Source: Kitasatospora griseola (GTDB lineage Bacteria; Actinomycetota; Actinomycetes; Streptomycetales; Streptomycetaceae). Taken from it: a stretch of DNA of 54,087 nt. Shown here piece after piece: positions 17,411 through 25,097 of this stretch (position 1 is the stretch's first letter; the number at the start of each line of letters is the position of its first letter). The position numbers and the translations under genes are program-made. The stretch is from positions 127,271 through 181,357 of the forward strand of contig NZ_BMRI01000001.1 in assembly GCF_014648555.1 (NCBI RefSeq), given 5' to 3'. The notes under the pieces are model-generated. The model was not told where the DNA came from. It saw nothing but the letters and a program-made list of their open reading frames with translations, and made no database searches.

Positions 17411-18207
17411 CAGAGTTCCACCTGTCCGGTCACACAGTCGGGGTGATTGCGCAGCGCCTTGCGCGCGTAGTACTCGAAGTTCGCCCTGCTGCGCCGGTCG
17501 GTGGAGGTCCAGTCGTGGGCCTCACGGGCCAGCGCCGGGTCCAGGGGTTGGATGGTCCCCGCCGACATCGCCAGCAGTTGCAGGCGGGCGGCCCGTTCGA
17601 TGAGCAGCGCCAGGGTGCACGCCTCCTCGATCGTGGAGCCCGTCACCAGTTGGCCGTGGTGGGCCAGCAGGATGGCCCGCTTGTCGCCGAGGGCGGCGGA
17701 GATGATCCGGCCCTCCTCGTTGCCCACCGGCACGCCCGGCCAGTCCTTGAGGAAGGCGCAGTCGTCGTACAGCGGCGTCGTGTCCATCTGGGAGACCACC
17801 AGCGGCACTTCCAGCATGGCGAGTGCGGCCGTGTGCAACGGGTGCGTGTGGATGATGCAGTTGACGTCCGCGCGCTCCCGGTAGATCCAGGAGTGGAAGC
17901 GGTTGGCGGGGTTGGGCATGCCCTCCCCCTCCAGGACTTCCAGGTCCTCGTTCACCAGCAGCAGGTTGTCCTCGGTGATCTCGTCGAAGCCCAGCCCGAG
18001 GCGCTGGGTGTAGTAGGTGCCCGGCTCCCGCCCGCGGAAGCTGATCTGCCCGGCGAGGCCCGAGTCGTGGCCGCCGTCGTAGGCGATCCGGCAGGTGAGC
18101 GCCAGCTTCTGGCGCGTGGTCAGTTTCGAGTCCCCGAAGTGCCGGTCCATCTGCCGCTCGGCGCGGTCGACGAGGACGTCCTTCGAGTCCTGCAGTGTTT
18201 TCGCCAT
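17410..18207 (-). CDS. Class II aldolase/adducin-family protein
   Basis: Encodes 265 residues. The ATG at 18207 is preceded by GGAGC. Family features are the zinc-binding IIHTHPLHTAALAM (about residues 115-128), the LLAHHGQLVTGSTIEEA segment (near 180-197) and an N-terminal region ending in a FRGREPG turn. Members are metal-dependent lyases such as L-fuculose-phosphate aldolase, or adducin-like proteins of unknown reaction. It is the first gene of a two-gene operon with the DapA-family gene, divergent from an XRE-cupin regulator, with a TTGCGA-17-TATGGT promoter overlapping a candidate operator. Confidence 0.85.
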   Translation of the reverse strand: MAKTLQDSKDVLVDRAERQMDRHFGDSKLTTRQKLALTCRIAYDGGHDSGLAGQISFRGREPGTYYTQRLGLGFDEITEDNLLLVNEDLEVLEGEGMPNPANRFHSWIYRERADVNCIIHTHPLHTAALAMLEVPLVVSQMDTTPLYDDCAFLKDWPGVPVGNEEGRIISAALGDKRAILLAHHGQLVTGSTIEEACTLALLIERAARLQLLAMSAGTIQPLDPALAREAHDWTSTDRRSRANFEYYARKALRNHPDCVTGQVEL

Positions 18208-18288
18208 GTGTCTCTGCTCCCGCTCTCCGGCCCTGCCCCGGCGGCAAGGCCTGCGTCCGGAGCCGCAGCCCCGGAGGAAACTTTGTTC

Positions 18289-18317
18289 ACCATAGGACAC
18301 AAGGTTTCCTGTCGCAA
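18289..18317 (-). promoter_or_regulatory. Promoter of aldolase/dapA-like operon with operator copy 1
   Basis: On the minus strand TTGCGA (18312-18317) and TATGGT (18289-18294) are separated by exactly 17 bp. The spacer contains most of TAGGACACAAGGTTTCCT (plus strand, 18293-18310), whose core GACAC-N3-GTTTC is a near palindrome. A related word recurs at 18435-18452, so a regulator bound here would occlude RNA polymerase. Confidence 0.6.
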
Positions 18318-18434
18318 GAGCCCCGGGGCAGGCGTCCGCAGCCCCGGCACACCACGGCGAAGTCCGCGACAGGCGCCGACGGGCCGCACCTCCCGGGCCT
18401 GCCGGTCGCGCCGCGGCGTAGCATGTGCTCGCCG

Positions 18435-18452
18435 TAGGACACGAGGTGTCAT
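18435..18452 (+). promoter_or_regulatory. Operator copy 2 upstream of the XRE-cupin gene
   Basis: TAGGACACGAGGTGTCAT contains the perfect palindrome GACAC-GAG-GTGTC and matches the copy at 18293-18310 at 15 of 18 positions. It lies 69 nt before the regulator's GTG. TAGGAC could itself be a -10 hexamer. Likely site of autoregulation by the neighbouring XRE protein. Confidence 0.55.
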
Positions 18453-18521
18453 CAGGAGCGGACGGCACGCTCGGCACCGCACGGCCCCGTCGGTCCAGGG
18501 GCACGGGAGAGGAAGACGCCA

Positions 18522-19103
18522 GTGATCAACCGGGTACGCCGGCTGCGCAAGGAACGGCTGATGACCCTGGAGGCGCTGGCCGAGCGGTCCGGCGTCACCA
18601 AGAGCTACCTGTCGAAGGTCGAACGCGGGCAGAGCGTTCCCTCGATCGCCGTGTGCGCCTCCCTGGCCAAGGCCCTCGAAGTCCCCCTGGACAGCCTCTT
18701 CGCCGACGCCGACGAACTGAGCGAGGTCACCGTCACCCGGGCCGCGGAACGCCAGGCCCTGACCTCCCCGGACGAGCCCGGCACCCGCTACGAGGGCATG
18801 GCGCTCGGCGCCGGTGCCAAGGGCATGACCCCGTTCATGCTCTACCCGCCGCTCGACGACGGCCCCGCCGCCTTCCGGGACCACCCCGGCGAGGAGTTCG
18901 TCTTCGTCCACGCGGGACGGGTCGAACTGGTCCTCTCCTCGCGCGCGATCACGCTCGACCCCGGCGACTGCGCCTACTTCAAGGCCACCACGCCCCACCG
19001 GCTCCGCTCCCTGGGAACCACGCGCGCCACCGTCCTCCTCCTGGTCTCCAGCGACTACGGCGCTCCGGACGGCGCCTGGCCCCCGCACTCCCGCCTGCCC
19101 TGA
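18522..19103 (+). CDS. XRE-family regulator with C-terminal cupin
   Basis: Encodes 193 residues from a GTG. The N-terminal HTH covers about residues 4-60 (MTLEALAERSGVTKSYLSKVERG, then PSIAVCASLAKAL). The C-terminal cupin covers about 110-180 (HPGEEFVFVHAGRVEL and LDPGDCAYFKATTPHRL), the usual small-ligand sensor of this regulator class. It is divergent from the aldolase/DapA-like operon and two related palindromes lie between them, so I infer it controls both its own gene and the operon, probably in response to the operon's substrate or product. It ends in a shared strong hairpin with the convergent galactosidase gene. Confidence 0.9.
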   Translation: MINRVRRLRKERLMTLEALAERSGVTKSYLSKVERGQSVPSIAVCASLAKALEVPLDSLFADADELSEVTVTRAAERQALTSPDEPGTRYEGMALGAGAKGMTPFMLYPPLDDGPAAFRDHPGEEFVFVHAGRVELVLSSRAITLDPGDCAYFKATTPHRLRSLGTTRATVLLLVSSDYGAPDGAWPPHSRLP

Positions 19104-19129
19104 GGCGCACCGGCGCTCGCCGCTCCGGA

Positions 19130-19172
19130 CAGGCGTGCGGTGCCGGACGGATCGTCCGGCACCGCACGCCTG
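19130..19172. terminator. Bidirectional terminator
   Basis: A perfect 20-bp stem (CAGGCGTGCGGTGCCGGACG at 19130-19149, complement at 19153-19172) has a 3-nt GAT loop. It sits between two convergent genes and is well placed to end both transcripts. Confidence 0.85.
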
Positions 19173-19183
19173 CGGAGGACCGG

Positions 19184-21310
19184 TCAGCAGGTGAGGACCG
19201 GACCCGCCCAGTCGGCGTGGTCACTGTTGTTGCCGTCGCCGCCGTCGGTGACGACGAGGTGCAGCTCGTCGGCGCCGGTGAGGTCGGCGGTGAGGTGCTT
19301 GACGCCGGCGGCGGCGTTCAGCACGCCGCTGTCGGCGACCTTGGCGCCGTCCTTCCAGATCTGGAAGGCGACGGTGCCGCGGCCCATGGCCTCGGCGTCG
19401 ACGCCGACATCGGTGGTCAGCGAGGTGCAGGCGCCGCCGAGGTAGTAGACGATCTCGCTGAACGCGTTGGTGCCCAGGCCCTTGGCGTAGGTCGCGCCGT
19501 TGATGGTGATGGTGCGTCCGTCGCCGGACTGGTTGTCGCCGTTGCTCATGTCCTTCTCGACCTGGCCCCAGCCGTTGCTCGCGGAGGTCCAGGTGAGGTC
19601 GGAGAGCTGGTGGGCGCCGGCGGCGGGGCCGTTGCCGCAGGCGATCCTGGCTCCGGCCCAGTCGGCGTGGTCCCAGCTGGTGCCGTCGCCGCCGTCGGTG
19701 ACCACCAGGCGCAGAACGGCGGCGCCCGTGAGGTCGACGGTGAGTTTCTTGGCCGCGTCCTTGCCGGTGAGCCTTCCGCTGTCGGCGGCGAGGGTTCCGT
19801 CCTTGAACACCTGGAAGACGGCGGAGCCGTTGCCGGACGTCTCGTCGTCGATGCCGACACTGGTCACCAGGTGCTTGCAGGTGCCGCCGAGGTTGAAGCT
19901 GATGTCACTGGGGGCGTTGGTGCCGATGCCCTTCGCGTACGTGGTGCCGCGGATGGCCAGGGTGCGGCCGTCGCCGGCTGCCCAGTCGCCGTTGCTGTGG
20001 TCGCGCTCGGCCGGGCCCCAACCGTTGGCCTGGGCGAGGAACGGCAGGTCGCTCAGGTGGCTCATGCCGGTGGGCGGCGGGACGGGCGTGCTCGGGGTGA
20101 CCCGGAACATCGCGGTGCCGTGGCCGGGGACGGTGGCGCTGATCGCCCCGGTGCTGATGGTGCTCTTCTTCGACCACAGGTCCTTGACCGTGTACGAGGG
20201 CGCGCCGGCGATGCCGACGGCCTGCACGGTGGTGGTGATGGCGGCGTCGTAGGAGCCCTCGTTGGTGAGGGTGACCGCACGGCTGCCGTCGGCCAGCGGC
20301 TTCGACATGACGACCAGGCCGTTGTCGCTGGAGACCACCGAGCCCTGCTTGCCCAGTGGATCCTGGTCGATCGCGATGACGTCGGCGTTGGTGAGGATGT
20401 CGAACGTCTCCTGCTGGGCGGTGCGCAGGTCGGCGCCGATCAGCAGCGGTGCGGCCATCTCGGCCCAGAGGCTGAAGTGCGTGCGGTACTCGGTGCCGGT
20501 CATGCCGCCGTTGCCGACCTCCAGCATGTCCGGGTCGTTGAAGGCGCCGGCCTTGGCGTAGGCGGACAGTCCCTGGTTGGCGTGCGCGATGGAGATCATG
20601 CTCTGCCAGGTGTCGCTGATGTCGCCGGTGGTGCGCCAGGAGTTGCCGACCGGCTGCGCCCAGTTCCACGGGCCGCTGGAGCCCCAGTCGCAGATGCTGT
20701 AGAGGATCGGTCGGCCGGTCTTCTTCAGCGCGTCGCCCATGGTCTTGTAGCGGGTCTGCGCGTCGACGCCCGTGTTGTTGCAGTTGTCGTACTTGAGGTA
20801 GTCGACGCCCCAGGAGGCCCACAGGTCGGCGTCCTGCTGCTCGTGGCCGAGGCCGCCGGGGAAGCCCTTGACGTCGCAGGTGTGGATGCCGGCGCTCGAG
20901 TAGAGGCCGAACTTCAGGCCCTTGGCGTGGACGTAGTCCGCGAGCGCCTTGATGCCGTGCGGGAACCGGACCGGGTCGGGCACCAGGTTGCCGGACAGGT
21001 CCCGGGAGGGCAGCGCCCAGCAGTCGTCGAGGTTGACGTACTGGTAGCCGGCCGCCTTGAGGCCCTTGCTGACGAACAGGTCGGCCATCCCCTTGACCAG
21101 GTCCTCGTTGAACTGGGACCCGCACCAGGTGGTGTTCCAGTTGTTGAAGCCCATCTGGGGCGTCAGGTTGAGGCCGTTGTCGAGCGCCGACGCCGGTGGG
21201 GCGGTGGCGAGTTGGGCGCCGACGGCGAGCGCGCCGCCGCCGGCCAGCAGGGTGAGGGATGTCAACGCCGCACCGACGCGGCGGGACAGCTTTGCGCGTA
21301 AGGACTGCAA
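19184..21310 (-). CDS. Secreted GH27 alpha-galactosidase with two NPCBM domains
   Basis: Encodes 708 residues. I start it at TTG 21310, which has AAGGAGGA 4 nt upstream; an in-frame ATG 24 nt earlier has no ribosome site. A signal peptide ends near PPASA-LDNGL. The GH27 domain (about residues 45-420) shows TPQMGFNNWNTTWC, the nucleophile Asp in DYLKYDNC and the acid/base Asp in AFNDPDML. Two NPCBM-type carbohydrate-binding domains follow (about 420-565 and 570-708; repeated LSDLxxxSxxNGWG, YAKGxGTNA and LVVTDGGDG). It should release terminal galactose, or beta-L-arabinopyranose in some GH27 enzymes. Codon 4 is TTA, so expression may depend on the bldA tRNA. Confidence 0.9.
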   Translation of the reverse strand: MQSLRAKLSRRVGAALTSLTLLAGGGALAVGAQLATAPPASALDNGLNLTPQMGFNNWNTTWCGSQFNEDLVKGMADLFVSKGLKAAGYQYVNLDDCWALPSRDLSGNLVPDPVRFPHGIKALADYVHAKGLKFGLYSSAGIHTCDVKGFPGGLGHEQQDADLWASWGVDYLKYDNCNNTGVDAQTRYKTMGDALKKTGRPILYSICDWGSSGPWNWAQPVGNSWRTTGDISDTWQSMISIAHANQGLSAYAKAGAFNDPDMLEVGNGGMTGTEYRTHFSLWAEMAAPLLIGADLRTAQQETFDILTNADVIAIDQDPLGKQGSVVSSDNGLVVMSKPLADGSRAVTLTNEGSYDAAITTTVQAVGIAGAPSYTVKDLWSKKSTISTGAISATVPGHGTAMFRVTPSTPVPPPTGMSHLSDLPFLAQANGWGPAERDHSNGDWAAGDGRTLAIRGTTYAKGIGTNAPSDISFNLGGTCKHLVTSVGIDDETSGNGSAVFQVFKDGTLAADSGRLTGKDAAKKLTVDLTGAAVLRLVVTDGGDGTSWDHADWAGARIACGNGPAAGAHQLSDLTWTSASNGWGQVEKDMSNGDNQSGDGRTITINGATYAKGLGTNAFSEIVYYLGGACTSLTTDVGVDAEAMGRGTVAFQIWKDGAKVADSGVLNAAAGVKHLTADLTGADELHLVVTDGGDGNNSDHADWAGPVLTC

Positions 21311-21318
21311 GGTTCCTC
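21311..21318 (-). promoter_or_regulatory. Ribosome binding site that sets the TTG start
   Basis: Minus-strand AAGGAGGAACC immediately precedes TTG at 21310, a near-perfect Shine-Dalgarno at ideal spacing. The alternative ATG at 21334 lies upstream of this site, which would then be buried in the coding sequence. Confidence 0.75.
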
Positions 21319-21495
21319 CTTGGGAACGGGACATGCGGAACTCGACCGCACGGAGACGCGGGTCGAGGAGGAGCCGTCGCGCGGTCCGCCGACGCCGTGG
21401 CGCGGACCGTGCGGAGTCGGGCGGCTCCTCGACGGAGGGTGCGGGGGCCCGAGGCGGCGCCGCCCCGCACTCTCCGGGCTGATGGGTCCGCCGCG

Positions 21496-23592
21496 TCAGG
21501 ACACCAGGCTCCAGGACTGGCCTGCGGCCGATCCGTCGGGCCGGCTGAGGACGACGGCGGACGTGGGCGTGGACTGCGGGGCGTCCAGGGCGAGGCCGGT
21601 GGCCACGTTGGTGACGGTCAGCGCACCGGTGACGGTGTTCTGGACGACGCGCCACTTCTGGTAGGCGCTGTTGGGGTCGTAGCTGTTGAGGACCCACGCC
21701 GGGCCGCCGGGCGCGGCCGGTCCGGTCAGGGTGCCGTGGACCTGGGTGTCGGTGTAGCAGTCGTCGGTGATGTGCACCGTGCCGTCGCCGTTGGCGTCGA
21801 AGCGCCACCGCTCCGAGGTGTGCCAGTCCCACCAGGTGTTGATGTCGGTGGTCGAGCCGTCGGGGGCGCTGCACATGCCCCGGACCTCCAGGACCTGGCC
21901 GCCGGTGCCGCCGGCGCTGATGCCGTGGTAGCGGCCGTCGCCGATCACCGTCGCCGGGACGGTGACGGGCAGGGCCTTGAGCCGGTACATGGCCACGCCG
22001 TGCGGGGCGACCGAGGCGCCCAGCGTGCCGGTGATGTCGCCGGTGGCACCGGTCCACAGCTCCTTGGAGGAGTAGCCGGGGCCGGTCAGTCCCAGCGCGC
22101 TCAGGGTGGTGGAGACGGTCCGGGTGGAGTTCGGGTCCTGGTTGACCAGCAGGACGGCGGTGTCGCCGTTCGCCAGCTGCCGCTTGAGGACCAACGGGTC
22201 CGTGGGGCTGTTCGGCGGGCTGCCGACCAGGGTGGCGGGCTTGGCGAGGCTGTCCTGGTCGACGGCGATGACGTCGGCGTTCTTGTAGACGGCGAGCGCG
22301 GAGTCGCTGATGCCCGTGGACCAGGTGTAACCGCTGTCGCTGTGCTGGGAGTCGGCGGCGGTGCGCAGGTCGGCGCCGGAGATCAGCGGGGCGGCCGTCA
22401 TGGCGAGGATCGACATCTCGCTGCGCGATTCGGTGTCGTTCATCGGCTTGTGGCAGGTGCAGGTGTCGGTGGTGCCGTAGAGGCCGTACGGATCGAGCCA
22501 GCCGGCGAACATCATGTCCATGTCGTTCCAGCTGCCCGGCCGGACATTGCCCGGATACTGCAGCGCGGTCTGCAACTGGCCGTTGTAGAGCACGCCTTCC
22601 AGGTCCGGGCCGCGGTCGCCGCCGATCCGGCAGAGGTTCGCGACCTGACCGCACCAGACGCCGGTCGGCGCGTAGCCGGGGGCCTGCCGGGCGGGGGTGC
22701 CGGCCGCGACGACCACCGGGTCGGTGCGGGCGGGGTCGTCACCGGCCAGCAGGTACGGGAGACCGGTGTGCACGGGCTGGGCGGACACGCTCAGCACGAC
22801 GCGCGGTCGGCCCCGGGCGGCCGAGGCGGCGTCCAGAGCACGCTGGAAGTCCTGGGTGCGGGCGTAGATGGAGCGGGTCAACTCCCGCCCCTCGCCCTGG
22901 GTTCCGTAGCTGTACCCGTCCGGACCGGTGATCGGCGGGCCGTAGGGGCAGTCGTCGTACTTGACGAAGTCGACGCCCCAGGCGACGAAGTCGGCGGCGT
23001 CGGTCGACTCGTGCCCGAGGCTGCCCGGGTGCCCCTGGCAGGTGGTGTAGGTGCCGGTGGCGTAGAGGCCGAACTTCATGCCCTTGCTGTGGGCGTACCA
23101 CGACAGGTACTGGATGCCGTTGAGGGTCTGCCCGTTGACGGTGTGCGCCGGGAAGTGGGCCGGGTCCGGTATCAGGTGTCCGGTCGTCAGGTCGAAGCCG
23201 GTGCCGTCGATGCCGCTGGTGGGGTTGCGGTCGGCGTCGTAGAGCTGCATCGCGCCGTAGGAGTTCTTGACGAGGTCAGTGGTCTGGCCGTCGCGGTGGG
23301 ACAGCGACCAGCCGTCGTCGATGGTGACGGTGTCGTAGCCGGCCGCCACCAGGCCCTTGGACGACATGAAGTCGATGGTCTGGACGACCTGTTGCTGGGT
23401 CACCGCGGTGCCCAGGCTGTTCCAGGAGTTCCACCCCATGGGCGGAGTGCGGGCGAGGCCGTTGTCGAGGGCCACGGCGGGGGCGGAGGCGGCGGCGGGG
23501 GTGGAGGCGGCGGCGACGGCCGTGAGGCCGGAGGCCGCGAGGGACAACGCCGCCAGGGCGTGCAGCAGGGTGCGGGGCGTGGGTGGACGCAT
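21496..23592 (-). CDS. Secreted GH27 alpha-galactosidase with C-terminal ricin-type lectin domain
   Basis: Encodes 698 residues. The ATG at 23592 has GGAG about 9 nt upstream and begins a clean signal peptide (MRPPTPRTLLHALAALSLAA, cleavage near SAPAVA-LDNGL). The GH27 domain shows TPPMGWNSWNSLG, the nucleophile Asp in DFVKYDDC and the acid/base Asp in SWNDMDMM. The last ~140 residues resemble a beta-trefoil lectin (CBM13-like): VLEVRG, SERWRFD, YQKWRVV and GQSWSLV give QxW-like repeats. It differs from its neighbour in binding domains, so the two likely attack different galactosides. It is separated from the first galactosidase by 185 nt and divergent from a sugar importer. Confidence 0.9.
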   Translation of the reverse strand: MRPPTPRTLLHALAALSLAASGLTAVAAASTPAAASAPAVALDNGLARTPPMGWNSWNSLGTAVTQQQVVQTIDFMSSKGLVAAGYDTVTIDDGWSLSHRDGQTTDLVKNSYGAMQLYDADRNPTSGIDGTGFDLTTGHLIPDPAHFPAHTVNGQTLNGIQYLSWYAHSKGMKFGLYATGTYTTCQGHPGSLGHESTDAADFVAWGVDFVKYDDCPYGPPITGPDGYSYGTQGEGRELTRSIYARTQDFQRALDAASAARGRPRVVLSVSAQPVHTGLPYLLAGDDPARTDPVVVAAGTPARQAPGYAPTGVWCGQVANLCRIGGDRGPDLEGVLYNGQLQTALQYPGNVRPGSWNDMDMMFAGWLDPYGLYGTTDTCTCHKPMNDTESRSEMSILAMTAAPLISGADLRTAADSQHSDSGYTWSTGISDSALAVYKNADVIAVDQDSLAKPATLVGSPPNSPTDPLVLKRQLANGDTAVLLVNQDPNSTRTVSTTLSALGLTGPGYSSKELWTGATGDITGTLGASVAPHGVAMYRLKALPVTVPATVIGDGRYHGISAGGTGGQVLEVRGMCSAPDGSTTDINTWWDWHTSERWRFDANGDGTVHITDDCYTDTQVHGTLTGPAAPGGPAWVLNSYDPNSAYQKWRVVQNTVTGALTVTNVATGLALDAPQSTPTSAVVLSRPDGSAAGQSWSLVS

Positions 23593-23701
23593 GGGGGCGC
23601 TCCAGGTGAGCACGCGGGGGAATGTGGCATGACCGTTCGGTTCTGTTGAATCCATCTCCAGAGATCGACGGCTGGAGGAATCTTCAAACAGAAAGCAACA
23701 C

Positions 23702-23731
23702 ATGGTAGCCAGACCGGAAACGCGCACTCAA
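23702..23731 (-). promoter_or_regulatory. Candidate promoter of the second alpha-galactosidase
   Basis: Minus-strand TTGAGT (23726-23731) and TACCAT (23702-23707) are 18 bp apart, about 110 nt upstream of the start codon. It lies in the 389-nt divergent region 23593-23981, which is AT-richer than its neighbours and has no convincing ORF. Confidence 0.4.
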
Positions 23732-23836
23732 GACCCCGAACGCGCCGTCTTCACGAAGCTTCAGGCCAAGCCGACACTTTGATCGCAACGGAGAACGTCA
23801 CGAGCCGGCCGCGGAAACTGGCAGGCGCCCGCCATC

Positions 23837-23865
23837 TTGACATGCCCGCGCAATGGCACTGTGAT
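23837..23865 (+). promoter_or_regulatory. Candidate promoter of the sugar ABC operon
   Basis: A consensus TTGACA (23837-23842) is followed after 17 bp by TGTGAT (23860-23865); TGATAT at spacing 19 is an alternative. It lies about 115 nt before the binding-protein ATG and is the best -35 in the region. Confidence 0.5.
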
Positions 23866-23981
23866 ATGTCGGGTCGCGTTCGAGCATGTTGGTTTCTGGT
23901 GGCTTGACGGGCCACCGGAGCCTGCGCGACGGAGTCAGGAGCCCTTCCCCTCTCGCGTCCGACGAAAAGGAGTCTCCCCTC

Positions 23982-25022
23982 ATGTTCCGTGCCATCAACT
24001 ATCGTGCCGCCGCAGGACTCCTGCTCGCCCTGGGCCTGACCACCGCCGCCTGCTCCACCGGCCGGGAGTCCACCTCCGGCGCCCCCTCGGTCGCCCCGGT
24101 CGGCGGACGGATCTCGATCACCTACCTACAGAAGCAGGGCGACCAGGAGTACTTCGTCGGCGAGGCGGCCGGCGCGAGAGCGAAAGCCGCCGAACTGGGC
24201 ATCGACCTCAAGGTGGTGAACCTCGGCAACGACGCCAACAAGACCATCAGCGAGGTGCGGTCCGCGATCGCGCAGAAGACCAACGGCGTCATCGTGGTCG
24301 TGCCCGACCCGGCCGTCGGCCCGCAGGTCGCGCAGACCGCGAGGGACGCCAGGATCGCCCTGCTCACCTCGGACGACCAGGTCTGCGCCACCGGACCGGA
24401 CCCGGCGAAGTGCGCCAAGTCCGACCTGGTGCCGCGGATCGGATTCTCCGGCGCGCAGATGGGCGGCGAGGTCGGCAAGCGCGCCGCCGAGGAGTTCAAG
24501 AAGGCCGGCTGGAACGCCGCCGACACCCGGATCATCTCCGCCTGGAAGCAGGACGTCACCGTCTGCGGCGACCGGGTCAAGGCCGCCAAGGAGGCCTTCG
24601 ACTCCGCCGTCCCCGGGGTCCGGAACATCGACGTCGCCACCGACAACACCCCGACCGGCGCGCAGGACAAGGTCGCCGCGACGGTCACCGCCAATGCCGG
24701 GGTCAAGCACTGGGTGGTCTGGGGCTGCAACGACGAGAACGTCCAGGGCGGCGTCACCGCCCTGCAGAACGCCGGCGTCAGCCCCGACGACATCGACGGC
24801 GTGGGCCTCGGCGCCTACCTCGCCTGCAAGGACTGGACCGGCGGCAAGCCGTCCGGGATGAAGGCCGCCCTGTACATCAACGGCAAGGACGTCGGCGCAC
24901 TCGCGGTCCGGACCATGTACGACCGGCTGAAGAACGACAAGGAGATGCCCGCCGAGGCGTTCGCCCCCACCACCATGGTCGACGCCGCCACCTGGAAGAG
25001 CGCCGGCGTCACCTGCAACTGA
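23982..25022 (+). CDS. Sugar ABC transporter substrate-binding lipoprotein (AraF/RbsB type)
   Basis: Encodes 346 residues. AAAAGGAG lies 9 nt before the ATG. The signal peptide ends in a lipobox (LTTAAC, Cys about residue 24). The rest has the periplasmic-binding type 1 plan for monosaccharides: ISITYLQKQGDQEYF, NGVIVVVPDPAVGPQVA, and HWVVWGCNDENVQGGV near residue 250. It is the first gene of a binding-protein/ATPase/permease operon and is divergent from a GH27 galactosidase gene, so galactose or L-arabinose is the likely ligand; this is inference. Confidence 0.88.
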   Translation: MFRAINYRAAAGLLLALGLTTAACSTGRESTSGAPSVAPVGGRISITYLQKQGDQEYFVGEAAGARAKAAELGIDLKVVNLGNDANKTISEVRSAIAQKTNGVIVVVPDPAVGPQVAQTARDARIALLTSDDQVCATGPDPAKCAKSDLVPRIGFSGAQMGGEVGKRAAEEFKKAGWNAADTRIISAWKQDVTVCGDRVKAAKEAFDSAVPGVRNIDVATDNTPTGAQDKVAATVTANAGVKHWVVWGCNDENVQGGVTALQNAGVSPDDIDGVGLGAYLACKDWTGGKPSGMKAALYINGKDVGALAVRTMYDRLKNDKEMPAEAFAPTTMVDAATWKSAGVTCN

Positions 25023-25097
25023 CCATCCATGCCCCGTGGTCGCCCGGTGGGGCGGGCGGCCGCCACTCCTTCGCCCCAGGCCTGAGGTGACCCAGCA

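Noticed and set aside
21311..21334. ATG at 21334 as start of the first alpha-galactosidase
   Set aside because: It has no ribosome site, while AAGGAGGA lies between it and the TTG at 21310.
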